A stretch of DNA of 64,000 nucleotides from Mycobacterium sp. SVM_VP21 (GCA_024758765.1 CP101406.1:1488001-1552000), one strand, 5' to 3'. Positions 25,484-36,508 are shown, counted from the stretch's first letter. Numbers and translations: made by a program. The notes: a model not told the origin generated them from the sequence alone.

Positions 25484-26395
25484 GTGGCGGGATCGCCGGA
25501 GTGCGGCATGGCGATCCGCGCCGCCCGTCAGGCCAGAGGTCTGACCGTCCGCGACCTGGCGCAGTGCCTGCAGGTCAGCCCCGCCACGATCAGCGCCATT
25601 GAGAACGGCAAGACCGGGATCTCGGTGTCACGCCTCCAGGCGTGCGCCGGGGCGCTGGGTGTCACACCGGCCGAGATCCTGGCGGGCACCGTCTCGGCGG
25701 CGTCGACGCACCTGGACCACGCGCGCGCCGACGCCGCCGATTCCCAGCAGCGCGACTGGCGGCGGTTTCCGCCGCTGGCCCTCGACGGCGTCTTGGCCGC
25801 GGCCATCGATGCGTTCGTCGAAACCGGCTACCACGGCAGCACCATGCGCGATGTCTCTGCACGCGCGGGCATGAGCGTGCCCGGGATTTACCACCACTAC
25901 CCCGATAAGCAGGCGCTGCTGGTGGCGATACTCGACCTGACCATGACCGAACTGCACTGGCGGGTCACCGCGGCCCGCGCCGACGCCACCACCGGCCTGC
26001 AGGAAGTGCGCCTGGTCGTCGAAGCCCTGGCCTTGTTCCACACGCACCGCCAGAAACTGGCCTTCATCGGAGCCAGCGAGATGCGCAGCCTGACAGCGGC
26101 GAATCGGCAACGTATCGCTGACTCACGAAATCAACTGCAGCACACCCTCGACGCCGCGATCGACCGCGCCGCGCGCGAGTCTGACGTTGACGTCGCCGAT
26201 GTGCTCGACCGCCGGATCGCAGGACGCGCCATCACAACCATGTGCACGTCGCTGCCGCAGTGGTTCAACGCCGACGGTCCTGCCACCCCCGAGGAGACCG
26301 CACGTACCTACGCCGATTTTGCGGCCTCCCTGCTCACCAAGCCGCACAGTCCCGGACTGGCTTCCCCACCATGGACAGCCGACGGCAGAATGTGA
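25484..26395 (+). CDS. Transcriptional regulator with fused XRE and TetR DNA-binding domains
   Basis: The protein is about 303 residues. An XRE/HTH_3 domain (residues 9-64, GLTVRDLAQCLQVSPATISAIENG) is followed by a complete TetR helix-turn-helix (about 95-145, STMRDVSARAGMSVPGIYHHYPDK) and a TetR ligand domain. Two DNA-binding domains in one chain are unusual. Start choice: GGAGG at 25474-25478 is 5 bases from the GTG at 25484. An earlier ATG at 25352 would make the divergent promoter coding and disrupt the operator spacing. It probably controls the divergent ACAD operon. It ends 3 bases before oplA. Confidence 0.78.
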   Translation: MAGSPECGMAIRAARQARGLTVRDLAQCLQVSPATISAIENGKTGISVSRLQACAGALGVTPAEILAGTVSAASTHLDHARADAADSQQRDWRRFPPLALDGVLAAAIDAFVETGYHGSTMRDVSARAGMSVPGIYHHYPDKQALLVAILDLTMTELHWRVTAARADATTGLQEVRLVVEALALFHTHRQKLAFIGASEMRSLTAANRQRIADSRNQLQHTLDAAIDRAARESDVDVADVLDRRIAGRAITTMCTSLPQWFNADGPATPEETARTYADFAASLLTKPHSPGLASPPWTADGRM

Positions 26396-26398
26396 CCC

Positions 26399-29300
26399 GT
26401 GGCGGGTACCTGGCAGTTCTGGATCGACCGGGGCGGCACGTTCACCGACATCGTGGCGCGCCACCCCGATGGGCGCCTACTCACCCACAAGCTCCTCTCG
26501 GAGAATCCTGAGCAGTACCGCGATGCGGCGGTGGCCGGAGTCCGCGCCCTGCTGCAGATCGAGGTCGACGCACCGATTCCGGCCGGACTGATCGAATCGG
26601 TGCGGATGGGCACGACGGTGGCCACCAACGCCCTGCTGGAGCGCGCCGGTGAACGGACCCTGTTGGTCATCACGCGGGGTTTCGGCGACGCGCTGCGCAT
26701 CGCCTATCAGAATCGGCCACACATCTTCGACCGGCAGATCGTGCTGCCCGAGCAACTCTACGAACGCACCATCGAAGTCGATGAACGCGTCGCCGCCGAC
26801 GGGGCCGTGCTGCAGGCACCGGACTTGGAAGCCTTGGCCGCACAGCTGCGGGCCGCCCACCTCGGCGGTATCCGCGCGTGCGCGGTGGTATGCCTGCACA
26901 GTTACCGAAATCCCTTGCATGAAAGGGTTATCGGTGAGCTGGCTCGCGAGATCGGCTTTGCTCAGGTGTCGTTGTCGTGTGAGGTCAGTCCACTGCCGAA
27001 ATTGATTCCACGTGGTGACACCGCGGTCGTCGACGCCTATCTGTCACCGGTATTGCGCCGCTATGTGGCCCAAGTAGCCGACCAGCTCACCGGCGTGCGG
27101 CTGATGTTCATGCAGTCCAATGGCGGGCTGGCGGCGGCAGATCACTTCCGCGGCAAGGACGCCATCCTTTCCGGTCCGGCCGGCGGAATCGTCGGCATGG
27201 TTCGGATGTCGGCGTTGGCGGGCTTCGATTCGGTGATCGGCTTCGACATGGGCGGAACCTCGACCGACGTCTCGCATTACACCGCCAACCTCGGGTACGA
27301 GCGGGTGTTCACCACCGAAGTCGCCGGCGTACGGCTGCGCGCACCGATGCTGCACATCCACACCGTCGCGGCCGGCGGCGGCTCGATCCTGCACTTCGAC
27401 GGCAGCCGTTATCGGGTGGGCCCAGAGTCCGCAGGTGCCGATCCGGGGCCGGCCTGCTATCGGCGCGGCGGACCGTTGACCGTCACCGACGCCAACGTCA
27501 TGCTGGGGCGCATCCAACCGGCACATTTCCCCGCAGTATTCGGACCGGCCGGCGACGAACCACTGGACGCAGCGAAGGTCGGACGCTCCTTCGCCGCGCT
27601 GGCCGACGAAATCCGTTCCGCCACCGGCGATGACCGCAGCCCCGAGCAGGTCGCCGAAGGATTCCTGCGCATCGCCGTAGCCAACATGGCCAATGCGGTA
27701 AAGAAGATCTCGGTGGCCCGGGGACACGACATCACCCGCTACGCCTTGACCACCTTCGGTGGTGCCGGCGGACAGCACGCGTGCGCGGTCGCCGACGAGC
27801 TCGGCATCCGTACGGTGTTGGTGCCACCGATGGCGGGCGTGCTCTCCGCACTTGGAATCGGATTGGCCGATACCACCGTGATCCGCGAGCGCGCCGTCGA
27901 GACCGAGCTGGACTCCACCGCCCTCGCCAGATTGGACGAGGTCGCCGACGACCTGGAGAAGCAGGCTCGCGGCGAGCTCGCCGCACAGCACATTCCGGCC
28001 CACCAAACCCACGCGATACGCCGGGTGCACCTGCGCTACCAGGGCACCGACACCTCGATCCCGGTCGAGCTCGGCGGCATTGCTGCGATGACGGCGGCAT
28101 TCGAGGAGATCCACCGCAGCATGTACTCGTTCCTGATGGAGCGTGCGCTGATCGCCGAGGCGGTTTCGGTCGAGGCGACCGGACTCACCGAGCAACCCGA
28201 GCTGTTCGGGCGAAGCGATGCCGACGCATCCCGTCGACCCGTTGAAGTCGTGCGCCTCTACGCCGGTGGTGCCTGGCATGACGCGCCGCTGCACCGGCGG
28301 GACGCGATCACCGACGTGGTGGTCGGGCCCGCCATCATCGCCGAGGACAACGCCACCACTGTCGTCGACGACGGTTGGCAGGCCCAGCTCACCCCCGACG
28401 GTCAACTGGTGCTGCAACGGCTGGCCACGACCGCGCCGGTCGCCGCCGGGACCGCGGCCGATCCAGTGTTGCTGGAGATCTTCAACAACCTGTTTATGGC
28501 CATCGCCGAGCAGATGGGAACCCGACTGGAGGCAACCGCCCAGTCGGTGAACATCCGTGAGCGACTGGACTTCTCCTGCGCATTGTTCGACGCCGACGGC
28601 AATCTGGTGGCCAACGCGCCCCATATCCCGGTGCACCTGGGATCGATGGGCGCTACCGTCAAGGAGGTCATCGCCCGCCGGGCCGGCGCGATGCGGCCCG
28701 GCCAGGTTTATGCGGTCAACGACCCGTATCACGGCGGCACCCACCTGCCCGACATCACCGTCGTCACTCCGGTGTACGCCGAAGCCGCGGGCCCAAACGA
28801 CCCGGTGTTGTTCTTTGTGGCCTCGCGCGGCCACCACGCCGAGATCGGGGGCACCACACCCGGTTCCATGCCCGCGGACAGCCGGTCCGTGGTCGAAGAG
28901 GGCGTGCTGTTCGACAACTGGTTACTGGTCGACGATGGCCACTTTCGCGAGACACCAACCCGCAACCTTCTCACCGCGGCGACCTACGCCTCGCGCAGTC
29001 CCGACACCAACCTCGCGGATCTGCGTGCACAGGTCGCCGCCAACCAGAAGGGCATCGACGAGATCCGGTCAATGATCTCCCATTTCGGTCTGGATGTCGT
29101 GCAGGCCTATATGCGCCACGTCCAGGACAACGCCGAGGAGGCGGTGCGCCGGGTCATCGATACCCTCGACGATGGCGAGTACCGCTATGAGATGGACTCC
29201 GGCGCGACGATCGCGGTGCGGGTTACCGTCGACCGCGCGGCGCGGGGTGCCACCATCGACTTCACCGGGACATCCCCGCAGTTGGCGACGAACTTCAACG

Positions 29301-29998
29301 CTCCGTCATCGGTGGCCACCGCCGCAGTGCTCTACGTGTTCCGCACGCTGGTAGCCGACGACATCCCGATCAATGACGGGTGCCTGCGCCCGCTACGGAT
29401 CACGATCCCGGACGGCACCCTGTTGTCGCCGGCCTACCCGGCCGCGGTGGTCGCGGGAAACGTCGAGACCTCGCAGGCGATCACCGGTTCGCTGCTGGCC
29501 GCACTGCGGGTGCAGGCCGAGGGCTCCGGGACGATGAACAATGTCACGTTCGGCAACGCCGGCCACCAGTACTACGAGACGCTCGGCTGTGGGTCGGGCG
29601 CAGGCGACGGTTTCGACGGCGCGTCGGTGGTGCAGACCCACATGACCAACTCGCGACTCACCGATCCGGAGGTGCTGGAGATGCGTTTCCCGGTGTTGTT
29701 GCGCGAGTACGCGATCCGGCACGACAGCGGCGGATCCGGACGCTGGCACGGCGGTGATGGCGGCGTGCGCAAGATCGAGTTCCGCGAGCCGATGACCGTC
29801 AGTGTGCTGACCGGACACCGGCGAGTTCCGCCCTACGGCATGGCCGGTGGCCAACCCGGAGGCTTGGGGCGTAACCGGGTGGAACGCGCGGACGGCTCGG
29901 TGACCGAGTTGGCCGGCTGCGATTCCACCGACCTCGAGCCCGGCGACGTGCTGGTAATCGAGACTCCCGGTGGCGGCGGGTATGGCGAGCCCGCCTAA
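26399..29998 (+). CDS. oplA: 5-oxoprolinase (ATP-hydrolysing), fused HyuA/HyuB
   Basis: The 1199-residue protein has a HyuA-type N-terminal half ([18 protein letters not shown] at residues 5-22, [14 protein letters not shown] near 285, [12 protein letters not shown]) and a HyuB-type half from about residue 690 ([47 protein letters not shown]). Such fused proteins hydrolyse 5-oxo-L-proline to L-glutamate with ATP. The length matches M. tuberculosis OplA (Rv0266c). The start is a GTG 3 bases after the upstream stop. It heads the block oplA-fecB2-pxpB-pxpC-aac, the recalled Rv0266c-Rv0262c order. Confidence 0.92.
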   Translation: MAGTWQFWIDRGGTFTDIVARHPDGRLLTHKLLSENPEQYRDAAVAGVRALLQIEVDAPIPAGLIESVRMGTTVATNALLERAGERTLLVITRGFGDALRIAYQNRPHIFDRQIVLPEQLYERTIEVDERVAADGAVLQAPDLEALAAQLRAAHLGGIRACAVVCLHSYRNPLHERVIGELAREIGFAQVSLSCEVSPLPKLIPRGDTAVVDAYLSPVLRRYVAQVADQLTGVRLMFMQSNGGLAAADHFRGKDAILSGPAGGIVGMVRMSALAGFDSVIGFDMGGTSTDVSHYTANLGYERVFTTEVAGVRLRAPMLHIHTVAAGGGSILHFDGSRYRVGPESAGADPGPACYRRGGPLTVTDANVMLGRIQPAHFPAVFGPAGDEPLDAAKVGRSFAALADEIRSATGDDRSPEQVAEGFLRIAVANMANAVKKISVARGHDITRYALTTFGGAGGQHACAVADELGIRTVLVPPMAGVLSALGIGLADTTVIRERAVETELDSTALARLDEVADDLEKQARGELAAQHIPAHQTHAIRRVHLRYQGTDTSIPVELGGIAAMTAAFEEIHRSMYSFLMERALIAEAVSVEATGLTEQPELFGRSDADASRRPVEVVRLYAGGAWHDAPLHRRDAITDVVVGPAIIAEDNATTVVDDGWQAQLTPDGQLVLQRLATTAPVAAGTAADPVLLEIFNNLFMAIAEQMGTRLEATAQSVNIRERLDFSCALFDADGNLVANAPHIPVHLGSMGATVKEVIARRAGAMRPGQVYAVNDPYHGGTHLPDITVVTPVYAEAAGPNDPVLFFVASRGHHAEIGGTTPGSMPADSRSVVEEGVLFDNWLLVDDGHFRETPTRNLLTAATYASRSPDTNLADLRAQVAANQKGIDEIRSMISHFGLDVVQAYMRHVQDNAEEAVRRVIDTLDDGEYRYEMDSGATIAVRVTVDRAARGATIDFTGTSPQLATNFNAPSSVATAAVLYVFRTLVADDIPINDGCLRPLRITIPDGTLLSPAYPAAVVAGNVETSQAITGSLLAALRVQAEGSGTMNNVTFGNAGHQYYETLGCGSGAGDGFDGASVVQTHMTNSRLTDPEVLEMRFPVLLREYAIRHDSGGSGRWHGGDGGVRKIEFREPMTVSVLTGHRRVPPYGMAGGQPGGLGRNRVERADGSVTELAGCDSTDLEPGDVLVIETPGGGGYGEPA

Positions 29999-30018
29999 TC
30001 GCAGGTTAATCTCACGCC

Positions 30019-30966
30019 ATGCGAGACCAGTGGAGCCGGCGCGGTTTCTTCGGCCTCTGCGGCGCGGCCGGTGCCACCGCGCTTCTGGCGTCCTGCTCGT
30101 CGGAGGAGCACCCCGACGACGGCGCACCCGGACCGGTGACCATCGCCCATATCTTCGGTGAGACCACTGTCCCGGAGCCGCCCAACCGGGTGGTGTGTGC
30201 CGGCTACACCGGCCAGGACGACCTGCTAGCGCTCGGTGTTGTCCCGATCGCAGTGACCAACTGGTTCGGCGACCAGCCGTTCGCGGTGTGGCCGTGGGCG
30301 CAGCGACAGCTCGGGGATGCCAAACCGGTGGTGCTGGACTTGGACAACGGGATCGCGGTCACCCAGATCGCCGACCTCAAGCCGGATCTGATCATCGCGA
30401 CGAACGCCGGGGTGGATGCCGACACCTATCAGAAACTGTCGGCGATCGCGCCGACCGTGCCCCAGTCGGGGGGTGACGCCTTCTTCGAGCCCTGGAAGGT
30501 TCAGTCCGCCGCCATCGGCAAAGCGGTACATCGCGGGCAGCAGATGCAGTCGCTGATCGACGGGGTCGACAGCACGTTCACCGACGTCGCCGCTGCGCGC
30601 CCCGGCTTCAAGGGCAAGAAGGTGCTGCTGCTGGCCGGCCGACTGGACCAGGGCAATGTCAGCGCCGCCAGCGGCTGGCGAACCGCGTTTCTGACCCAGA
30701 TGGGGTTGACCGTCGCCGAGGCGCCCGCGCTGATCGAGCAGGAGCGGATCCGATCCGTGCTCGGCGGCGTGGATGTGCTGATCTGGACTACCGAGAGCGA
30801 CGGCGAGCGCACGGCGCTGCTGGCCGATCCGGACATCGCCGGGCTCGAGTCACGCAGCATCTTCACAACCAAAGACCAGGCCGGCGCGATCGCCTTCGCC
30901 TCCCCGCTGAGCTACCCGGTGGTGGCCGGGCAGCTACCCGCGCTGATCGCCAAGATCACCGGTTAG
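30019..30966 (+). CDS. fecB2: FecB-type substrate-binding lipoprotein, Tat-exported
   Basis: The 315-residue protein has a twin-arginine signal (SRRGFFGLCG), a hydrophobic stretch and a lipobox LLASC with the lipidated Cys at about residue 26. The mature part is a class III (BtuF/FecB) periplasmic-binding fold: PNRVVCAGYTGQDDLLALG, DLKPDLIIATN, then a C-terminal lobe. In M. tuberculosis the equivalent Rv0265c (FecB2) is linked to haem/siderophore iron. The permease and ATPase genes are not here. It follows oplA by 20 bases. Confidence 0.85.
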   Translation: MRDQWSRRGFFGLCGAAGATALLASCSSEEHPDDGAPGPVTIAHIFGETTVPEPPNRVVCAGYTGQDDLLALGVVPIAVTNWFGDQPFAVWPWAQRQLGDAKPVVLDLDNGIAVTQIADLKPDLIIATNAGVDADTYQKLSAIAPTVPQSGGDAFFEPWKVQSAAIGKAVHRGQQMQSLIDGVDSTFTDVAAARPGFKGKKVLLLAGRLDQGNVSAASGWRTAFLTQMGLTVAEAPALIEQERIRSVLGGVDVLIWTTESDGERTALLADPDIAGLESRSIFTTKDQAGAIAFASPLSYPVVAGQLPALIAKITG

Positions 30967-31007
30967 GGCCAACTCTGCGCGTTCAGTAAGACCCCTCTGG
31001 CATACCC

Positions 31008-31026
31008 CGCAGAATTGTGTTCTGCG
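31008..31026. promoter_or_regulatory. Inverted repeat upstream of pxpB
   Basis: CGCAGAA-N5-TTCTGCG is a perfect 7-bp inverted repeat in the 96-bp gap between fecB2 and pxpB, 37 bp before the pxpB ATG. It could be an operator for an internal promoter or a hairpin affecting read-through. Confidence 0.4.
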
Positions 31027-31062
31027 TCACTATTTGGCGTCTTTCGGGGCTACGGTCGTGGC

Positions 31063-31719
31063 ATGAGCGTGGCATTGGATTTCCAGGATTTCACCAAGAC
31101 CGACGTGATCCTCGACTACGGCGACAGCGCCTTGCTGCTGCAGTTCGACTCCACCACCGACGTGCTGGCATGGACCGCGGCGCTGCATTCCGCCGCGCTG
31201 CCCGGCGTGGTCGACATCGTCCCGGCGTCCCACACGGTATTGGTGAAACTGGCCGCGCCCAGGTACCGGGCCGGTGTCCGGCGCCGCCTGACGACCCTGG
31301 ACGTCAACCCGGACGCCGTCCAGACGCGCGCCCCCGATGGACCCGCAGACGTGGTGGTCGACGTCATCTACGACGGGCCGGATCTGACCGAGGTGGCCGA
31401 ACACACCGGCCTGAGCGTCGCCCAGGTCATCACTGCCCACACCGCAACGCCCTGGTTGGTGGGATTCGGCGGATCCACTCCGGGCTTCGCTTACCTGCTC
31501 GGCGGCGACCCCAGGCTGCAGGTGCCCCGCCGCGCCGAGCTGCGTCCGGTTCCGGCCGGCTCGGTGGCACTGGCCGGCCAGTTCAGCGGCATCTATCCGC
31601 GCCAGTGGCCCGGCGGCTGGCAGGTGATCGGCCACACCGACGCCGTGTTGTGGGATCTGGACCGTTGCTCCCCGGCACTGTTCACACCGGGCATGTCGGT
31701 GCAATTCCGGGCTGCGTGA
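31063..31719 (+). CDS. pxpB: 5-oxoprolinase subunit PxpB / KipI family
   Basis: The 218-residue protein is KipI-type: [13 protein letters not shown] at the N-terminus, [22 protein letters not shown], and the C-terminal [24 protein letters not shown] that marks this family. In most bacteria PxpA, PxpB and PxpC together form an ATP-dependent 5-oxoprolinase. No PxpA (LamB/YcsF) gene is in the window, while oplA is close by. The stop overlaps the pxpC GTG (GTGA). Confidence 0.85.
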   Translation: MSVALDFQDFTKTDVILDYGDSALLLQFDSTTDVLAWTAALHSAALPGVVDIVPASHTVLVKLAAPRYRAGVRRRLTTLDVNPDAVQTRAPDGPADVVVDVIYDGPDLTEVAEHTGLSVAQVITAHTATPWLVGFGGSTPGFAYLLGGDPRLQVPRRAELRPVPAGSVALAGQFSGIYPRQWPGGWQVIGHTDAVLWDLDRCSPALFTPGMSVQFRAA

Positions 31720-32618
31720 CCGCCATGACAACCCTGGAAATTTTGCACACCGGCCCGCTGGCCCTGGTCGAGGATCTGGGCCGGGCCGGGTTGGGGCATC
31801 TCGGCGTCAGCCGCTCCGGCGCCGCCGACCGCCGCTCGCACAAGTTGGCCAACCGGCTGTTGGCCAATCCCGACGATCGAGCCACCATCGAGGTGGCATT
31901 CGGCGGACTGTCCGTGCGAGTCCACGGCGGAGACATCGACATCGCGGTCACCGGCGCCGACACCGACCCGAATGTCAACGGAGTCAGCTTCGGCACCAAC
32001 AGCATTCAGCACGTCCGCGACGGCCAGGTGGTCTCCTTGGGCAGGCCGCGGTCGGGCCTGCGCAGCTATCTGGCGGTACGGGGCGGCATCGATGTCACCC
32101 CGGTGCTGGGTTCCCGCAGTTACGACGTGATGGGCGAGATCGGCCCCGCCCCGTTGCGTGACGGCGACGTGCTGCGGATCGGCGAACGGACCGGCCACTT
32201 TCCCGAGATCGACCAGGCGCCGGTGGCGACCATCCCCGACGACGTGGTCGAGTTGCGGGTGACACCCGGTCCACGCGACGACTGGTTCGTCGACCCCGAC
32301 ATCATGGTGCGCACCAATTGGCTGGTAAGTAACCGCAGCGACCGCGTCGGCATGCGGTTGGTGGGGATGCCGCTGGAATACCGTTGGCCGGAAAGGCAAT
32401 TGCCCGCCGAGGGCGTCGACCGGGGCGCAATCCAGATCCTGCCCAACGGCTTTCCGATAATCCTGGGTCCTGACCATCCGGTGACCGGCGCCTACCCGGT
32501 AGTCGGGGTGGTGGTCGACGAGGACATCGACACGTTGGCCCAGGTTCAGCCCGGGCAGACCGTACGGATGCACTGGTCTCGGCCCCGCCAACACCCCGCC
32601 TCGCACTCGGCCTGGTAG
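31716..32618 (+). CDS. pxpC: 5-oxoprolinase subunit PxpC / KipA family
   Basis: The 300-residue protein is KipA/biotin-dependent-carboxyltransferase-like: [24 protein letters not shown] at the N-terminus (read as two adjacent motifs), [27 protein letters not shown], and [21 protein letters not shown] near the C-terminus. The GTG at 31716 overlaps the pxpB stop by four bases and gives the 300-residue length I recall for Rv0263c. An ATG at 31725 is the alternative. It acts with PxpB as a heteromeric unit. Confidence 0.85.
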   Translation: MTAMTTLEILHTGPLALVEDLGRAGLGHLGVSRSGAADRRSHKLANRLLANPDDRATIEVAFGGLSVRVHGGDIDIAVTGADTDPNVNGVSFGTNSIQHVRDGQVVSLGRPRSGLRSYLAVRGGIDVTPVLGSRSYDVMGEIGPAPLRDGDVLRIGERTGHFPEIDQAPVATIPDDVVELRVTPGPRDDWFVDPDIMVRTNWLVSNRSDRVGMRLVGMPLEYRWPERQLPAEGVDRGAIQILPNGFPIILGPDHPVTGAYPVVGVVVDEDIDTLAQVQPGQTVRMHWSRPRQHPASHSAW

Positions 32619-33173
<555 letters not shown>

Positions 33174-33223
33174 CCGAACGGTTAACGGATGGTAAACACC
33201 CGGCGTATGCACGGTGGCCGAGC

Positions 33224-33251
33224 GGTTCGCGGGCGAAATCACACGCGAACC
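33224..33251 (+). terminator. Hairpin after the oplA-aac block
   Basis: GGTTCGCG-N12-CGCGAACC is a perfect 8-bp stem 50 bp after the aac(2')-I stop. No T-run follows, which is common for mycobacterial intrinsic terminators. Confidence 0.45.
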
Positions 33252-33486
33252 CTGGAGTGTTCATAAGAATCAGCCGTGCGATTCAAGCGTCGCCCAGACT
33301 GATTGTTAACTTAATATTGCATCGACCTCACCGGCTAACCGGCCCACGACCGCACACACCGGAGCCGTTCGCCCCCCACCGAGACGTTTCCGGCGCCCTG
33401 ACCTGGCTATACGCCGCGCGCTAGCCGCGTCGGCGCCCCGCACCCTACTTGGCGGCGCTTCGGGCGTGAGGCCGGATTTTGTGACT

Positions 33487-33517
33487 CCCTGCCACTCTGC
33501 TGCCAATCGTGGCAGGG
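33487..33517 (+). promoter_or_regulatory. Stable hairpin in the leader of the SbtA-like gene
   Basis: CCCTGCCAC-N13-GTGGCAGGG is a perfect 9-bp inverted repeat about 100 bp upstream of the permease ATG. It may be a leader RNA structure or an operator. I do not recognise it as a known riboswitch. Confidence 0.4.
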
Positions 33518-33618
33518 GCCCGACTTCGAGGCGACGCCTAACGCGTGTGGCCCTTATGGTGTGACCGTCACGGCTTGCCCCGGCCCCGACCGGTCCCCCT
33601 CTCGAAAGACGCACCCTC

Positions 33619-34842
33619 ATGCTGTACGAGTTCTGGCACAACTTCACCCACAACTTGTTCAAGCCACTGTTGCTTTTCTTCTACATGGGCTTCCTCATCC
33701 CGCTGCTGAAGATCCAATTCGAGTTCCCCTACGTGCTGTATCAGGGCTTGACGTTGTATTTGCTGCTGGCCATCGGCTGGCACGGCGGTGAAGAGCTCGC
33801 GACCATCGACTCGTCGAGCATCGGTGGTGTCCTGGGCTTCATCGTGCTGGGCTTCGCCACCAACTTGATCATCGGATTCGTCGCCTACTGGCTGCTGACA
33901 CGAATGACCAAGATGAGACGCATCGACCGTGCCACCGTCGCCGGGTATTACGGGTCGGACTCGGCCGGTACTTTCGCCACCTGCCTTGGCGTGCTCGCCA
34001 CGCTGGACATCGCGTTCGACGCTTACATGCCGGTGATGCTGGCCGTCATGGAGATTCCGGGCTGCGTCGTGGCCCTGGTCCTGGTGTCACGGTTGCGGGC
34101 ACGCGGAATGGACGCGCAGGGCAACATGGCCGACGAGCCCGGCTACAACAAGAAAGCCAGCCGGCAACTCGTCACCGCCACCGCCCAGGCCAGCGGAGCA
34201 CGCACCACAACGGGGCACGATCAGGGCATCCAAGACGAGATCGACCTCGCGCTGGAAAGGCAAGAGCCCGTCCAGTCGAGCGCTCCGACGCCGACTACCT
34301 CCTCGGCACCGCCCAGCGGAGCGCTGTTGCGAGAGGTACTTCTCAACCCGGGGCTTTACCTGCTGTTCGGTGGGATCCTTATCGGCTTCGTCGGCCGCCT
34401 GCAGGGTGCCTCGGTCATTGAGGACGGTGACCACGTCTTCGTCACCGCGTTCCAGGGGATGCTGTGCCTCTTCCTGCTCGAAATGGGGATGACGGCCTCG
34501 CGCAAGCTTAAGGACCTGCGGTCGGCAGGACGCGGTCTGATTGCCTTTGGGTTGTTGGCGCCCAACCTCTTTGCGATATCCGGAATTTTCATCATCCACA
34601 CCTACTCGCAAATCACCGGCACCCATTTCGAGGCCGGCAGCTACGTACTCTTCGCAGTGCTGTGTGGTGCGGCTTCCTACATCGCCGTGCCGGCGGTGCA
34701 GCGAATGGCGATCCCCGAAGCCAGTCCGACGGTTCCGCTGGCCGCATCTCTGGGCCTGACGTTCTCCTACAACGTGACCATCGGGATACCGCTGTATCTG
34801 CAGATCGCGAAGGCCGTCAACCTCTGGCTTCCAGTCAGCTGA
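33619..34842 (+). CDS. SbtA-family permease (sodium-dependent bicarbonate transporter-like)
   Basis: The 407-residue membrane protein has about ten hydrophobic segments in two halves, separated by a hydrophilic loop at about residues 160-235. Features match SbtA: an N-terminal LLFFYMGFLIPLLKIQFEFP, GWHGGEELA, VAGYYGSDSAGTFATCLGVL, and in the second half LFGGILIGFVGRLQG and EMGMTASRKLKDL. Cyanobacterial SbtA takes up HCO3- with Na+ and is controlled by the PII-like SbtB. No SbtB gene is nearby. In this non-photosynthetic setting the substrate is unknown. Supply of bicarbonate to carboxylases is one inference, and its neighbour being a nitrate transporter is another clue. Confidence 0.75.
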   Translation: MLYEFWHNFTHNLFKPLLLFFYMGFLIPLLKIQFEFPYVLYQGLTLYLLLAIGWHGGEELATIDSSSIGGVLGFIVLGFATNLIIGFVAYWLLTRMTKMRRIDRATVAGYYGSDSAGTFATCLGVLATLDIAFDAYMPVMLAVMEIPGCVVALVLVSRLRARGMDAQGNMADEPGYNKKASRQLVTATAQASGARTTTGHDQGIQDEIDLALERQEPVQSSAPTPTTSSAPPSGALLREVLLNPGLYLLFGGILIGFVGRLQGASVIEDGDHVFVTAFQGMLCLFLLEMGMTASRKLKDLRSAGRGLIAFGLLAPNLFAISGIFIIHTYSQITGTHFEAGSYVLFAVLCGAASYIAVPAVQRMAIPEASPTVPLAASLGLTFSYNVTIGIPLYLQIAKAVNLWLPVS

Positions 34843-35069
34843 CAGAAGGTTCCAACCGAACGCAACGCTTCTCCAGTAGGTCGATCAACCAGGCGAAGTA
34901 TCCTGTGCGCGCGGCCAATTAGGTGATGTGGGCCACTCACAGCCCGTGCGCCCACCGCATTTTCAGGTTCTGCTCTGTCACTTGCCAGATCGGGTAGGTA
35001 CCTTCGCACACCGTCCATCGTGATGCGAGATTCTGCGCGCGGCGGTGGCCCAGAGCCCGAGGAGATCGC

Positions 35070-36464
35070 ATGACGAACGGCCACATCACCAATTTCGATC
35101 CTGAGGACCGTGCAGCCTGGAAGGCCGGCAATGCCGCCATCGCACGGCGCAACCTGATCTGGTCCACCGTCAGCACACATGTCGCCTTCTCCATCTGGTC
35201 ACTCTGGTCAGTGGTCGTACTGTTTATGCCGGAGTCGGTGTATGGCATCAAGCCCGGAGACAAGCTGCTGCTGGCCGCGGTTGCCACGCTCGTCGGTGGC
35301 TGCGCTCGCGTGCCGTACGTGCGGGCAACCGCGAAGTTCGGCGGCCGCGACTGGGCCGTGTTCTCCTCGCTGATTCTGCTGATTCCGACCGCCGGGACGC
35401 TCGTGTTGCTGGCCAACCCCGGCCAACCGCTGTGGATGTATATGGTGTGCGCCGCACTGACCGGCCTGGGTGGCGGCAACTACGCCGCCTCATTGGCCAA
35501 CGTCGACGCCTTCTACCCCCAGCGCCTCAAAGGCGTCGCCCTCGGACTGTGCGGCGGGATCGGCAACCTCGGGGTGGCAGCCATCCAGTTGGTGGGTCTC
35601 CTGGTTCTGGCCACCGTCGGCAACACCAAGCCGGAACTGGTCTGCGCCATATATCTGGTCCTGCTTGCCGCGGTCGGCGTCTGCGCCGCGCTGTGGATGG
35701 ACAACCTCGACCATGGAATGGAAGAGGTGGGCAGCATCCGGTCGATCCTGTCGGTCCCGGACAGTTGGATCGTCTCGGCGCTGTACTGCGCAGCGTTCGG
35801 CTCGTTCATCGGCTTCGCATTCGCATTCGCCCAAGTGCTGCACGTCACCTTCGAAAAGGCCGGCCACAGCCCCGCCGAGGCGTCGCTCTATGCCGCGCGA
35901 ATCGCGTTCCTGGGCCCACTGTTGGGCGCATTGTCGCGCATCTACGGCGGCCGGGTGGCCGACCGGCGCGGCGGGGGCCGCGTCACCCTGATGGTGTTCC
36001 TCGGCATGATCCTGGCGTCCCCAGTGCGGGTCGCGGCCACCACCCCCGACGACCACACCACCCACGCAACCACATCGACGATCGCGATCTACATCGCCGC
36101 CTTCATGGTGCTGTTCACCCTTGCCGGGATGGGCAACGGATCGGTGTTGAAGATGATCCCGTCAATCTTCGAGGCCCGCAGTCGCTCGCTGGACGCCAAC
36201 GAAACCGAGCGCCGGCATTGGGCGCGTTCACATTCCGGCGCCTTGATCGGGTTCTCCACCGCAGTCGGCGCACTCGGCGGGGTCGCCATCAACCTGATCC
36301 TGCGTCAGGCTTACGCCAGCTCCGGATCAGAGACGCCGGCATTCTGGGTCTTTCTGGCGTCATACTGCGCCGCTGCGGGTTTGACCTGGGTGATGTACGT
36401 CCGCCGGCCGCGAGGCACCCAAAGCGGCCCAGTTCCGGTCGACACCGAGAAGATCTCGGCGTGA
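35070..36464 (+). CDS. NarK-type nitrate/nitrite MFS transporter (copy A)
   Basis: The 464-residue, 12-helix major facilitator protein opens with WKAGNAAIARRNLIWSTVSTH and carries the nitrate-signature region LTGLGGGNYAASLANVDAFYP near residue 150. Its second signature near residue 360 reads GNGSVLKMIPSIF. It is about two-thirds identical by eye to copy B at 37780, indicating duplication. It resembles M. tuberculosis NarK3 (Rv0261c). GAGGAG precedes the ATG. It probably imports nitrate or exports nitrite for the NirBD pathway. Confidence 0.88.
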   Translation: MTNGHITNFDPEDRAAWKAGNAAIARRNLIWSTVSTHVAFSIWSLWSVVVLFMPESVYGIKPGDKLLLAAVATLVGGCARVPYVRATAKFGGRDWAVFSSLILLIPTAGTLVLLANPGQPLWMYMVCAALTGLGGGNYAASLANVDAFYPQRLKGVALGLCGGIGNLGVAAIQLVGLLVLATVGNTKPELVCAIYLVLLAAVGVCAALWMDNLDHGMEEVGSIRSILSVPDSWIVSALYCAAFGSFIGFAFAFAQVLHVTFEKAGHSPAEASLYAARIAFLGPLLGALSRIYGGRVADRRGGGRVTLMVFLGMILASPVRVAATTPDDHTTHATTSTIAIYIAAFMVLFTLAGMGNGSVLKMIPSIFEARSRSLDANETERRHWARSHSGALIGFSTAVGALGGVAINLILRQAYASSGSETPAFWVFLASYCAAAGLTWVMYVRRPRGTQSGPVPVDTEKISA

Positions 36465-36508
36465 CCTGGAACACGGGCTACATAGGGCAACGGTTCCGAA
36501 ATCGCTCG

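Larger units (their letters stand above)
33174..33618. other. 445-bp non-coding gap between aac(2')-I and the SbtA-like gene
   Basis: No credible gene is seen on either strand. It holds two clear inverted repeats (33224-33251 and 33487-33517), a short AT-rich patch near 33300-33320 (TTGTTAACTTAATATTG) that could be a promoter, and a GTGAC-C-GTCAC palindrome at 33561-33571. The long leader before the permease may be regulatory. Confidence 0.5.

Noticed and set aside
27044..28837. 597-codon open frame on the minus strand opposite oplA
   Set aside because: It has no domain resemblance and a composition typical of antisense frames in GC-rich genes. oplA is clearly coding on the plus strand.
31017..31715. 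N-terminal extension of pxpC back through pxpB
   Set aside because: The extension is the +1 frame of pxpB. PxpC homology begins at about 31730, next to the GTGA overlap.
33561..33571. CRP site GTGAC-C-GTCAC upstream of the SbtA-like gene
   Set aside because: The central spacing is far shorter than the 6 bases CRP needs between TGA and TCA half-sites.
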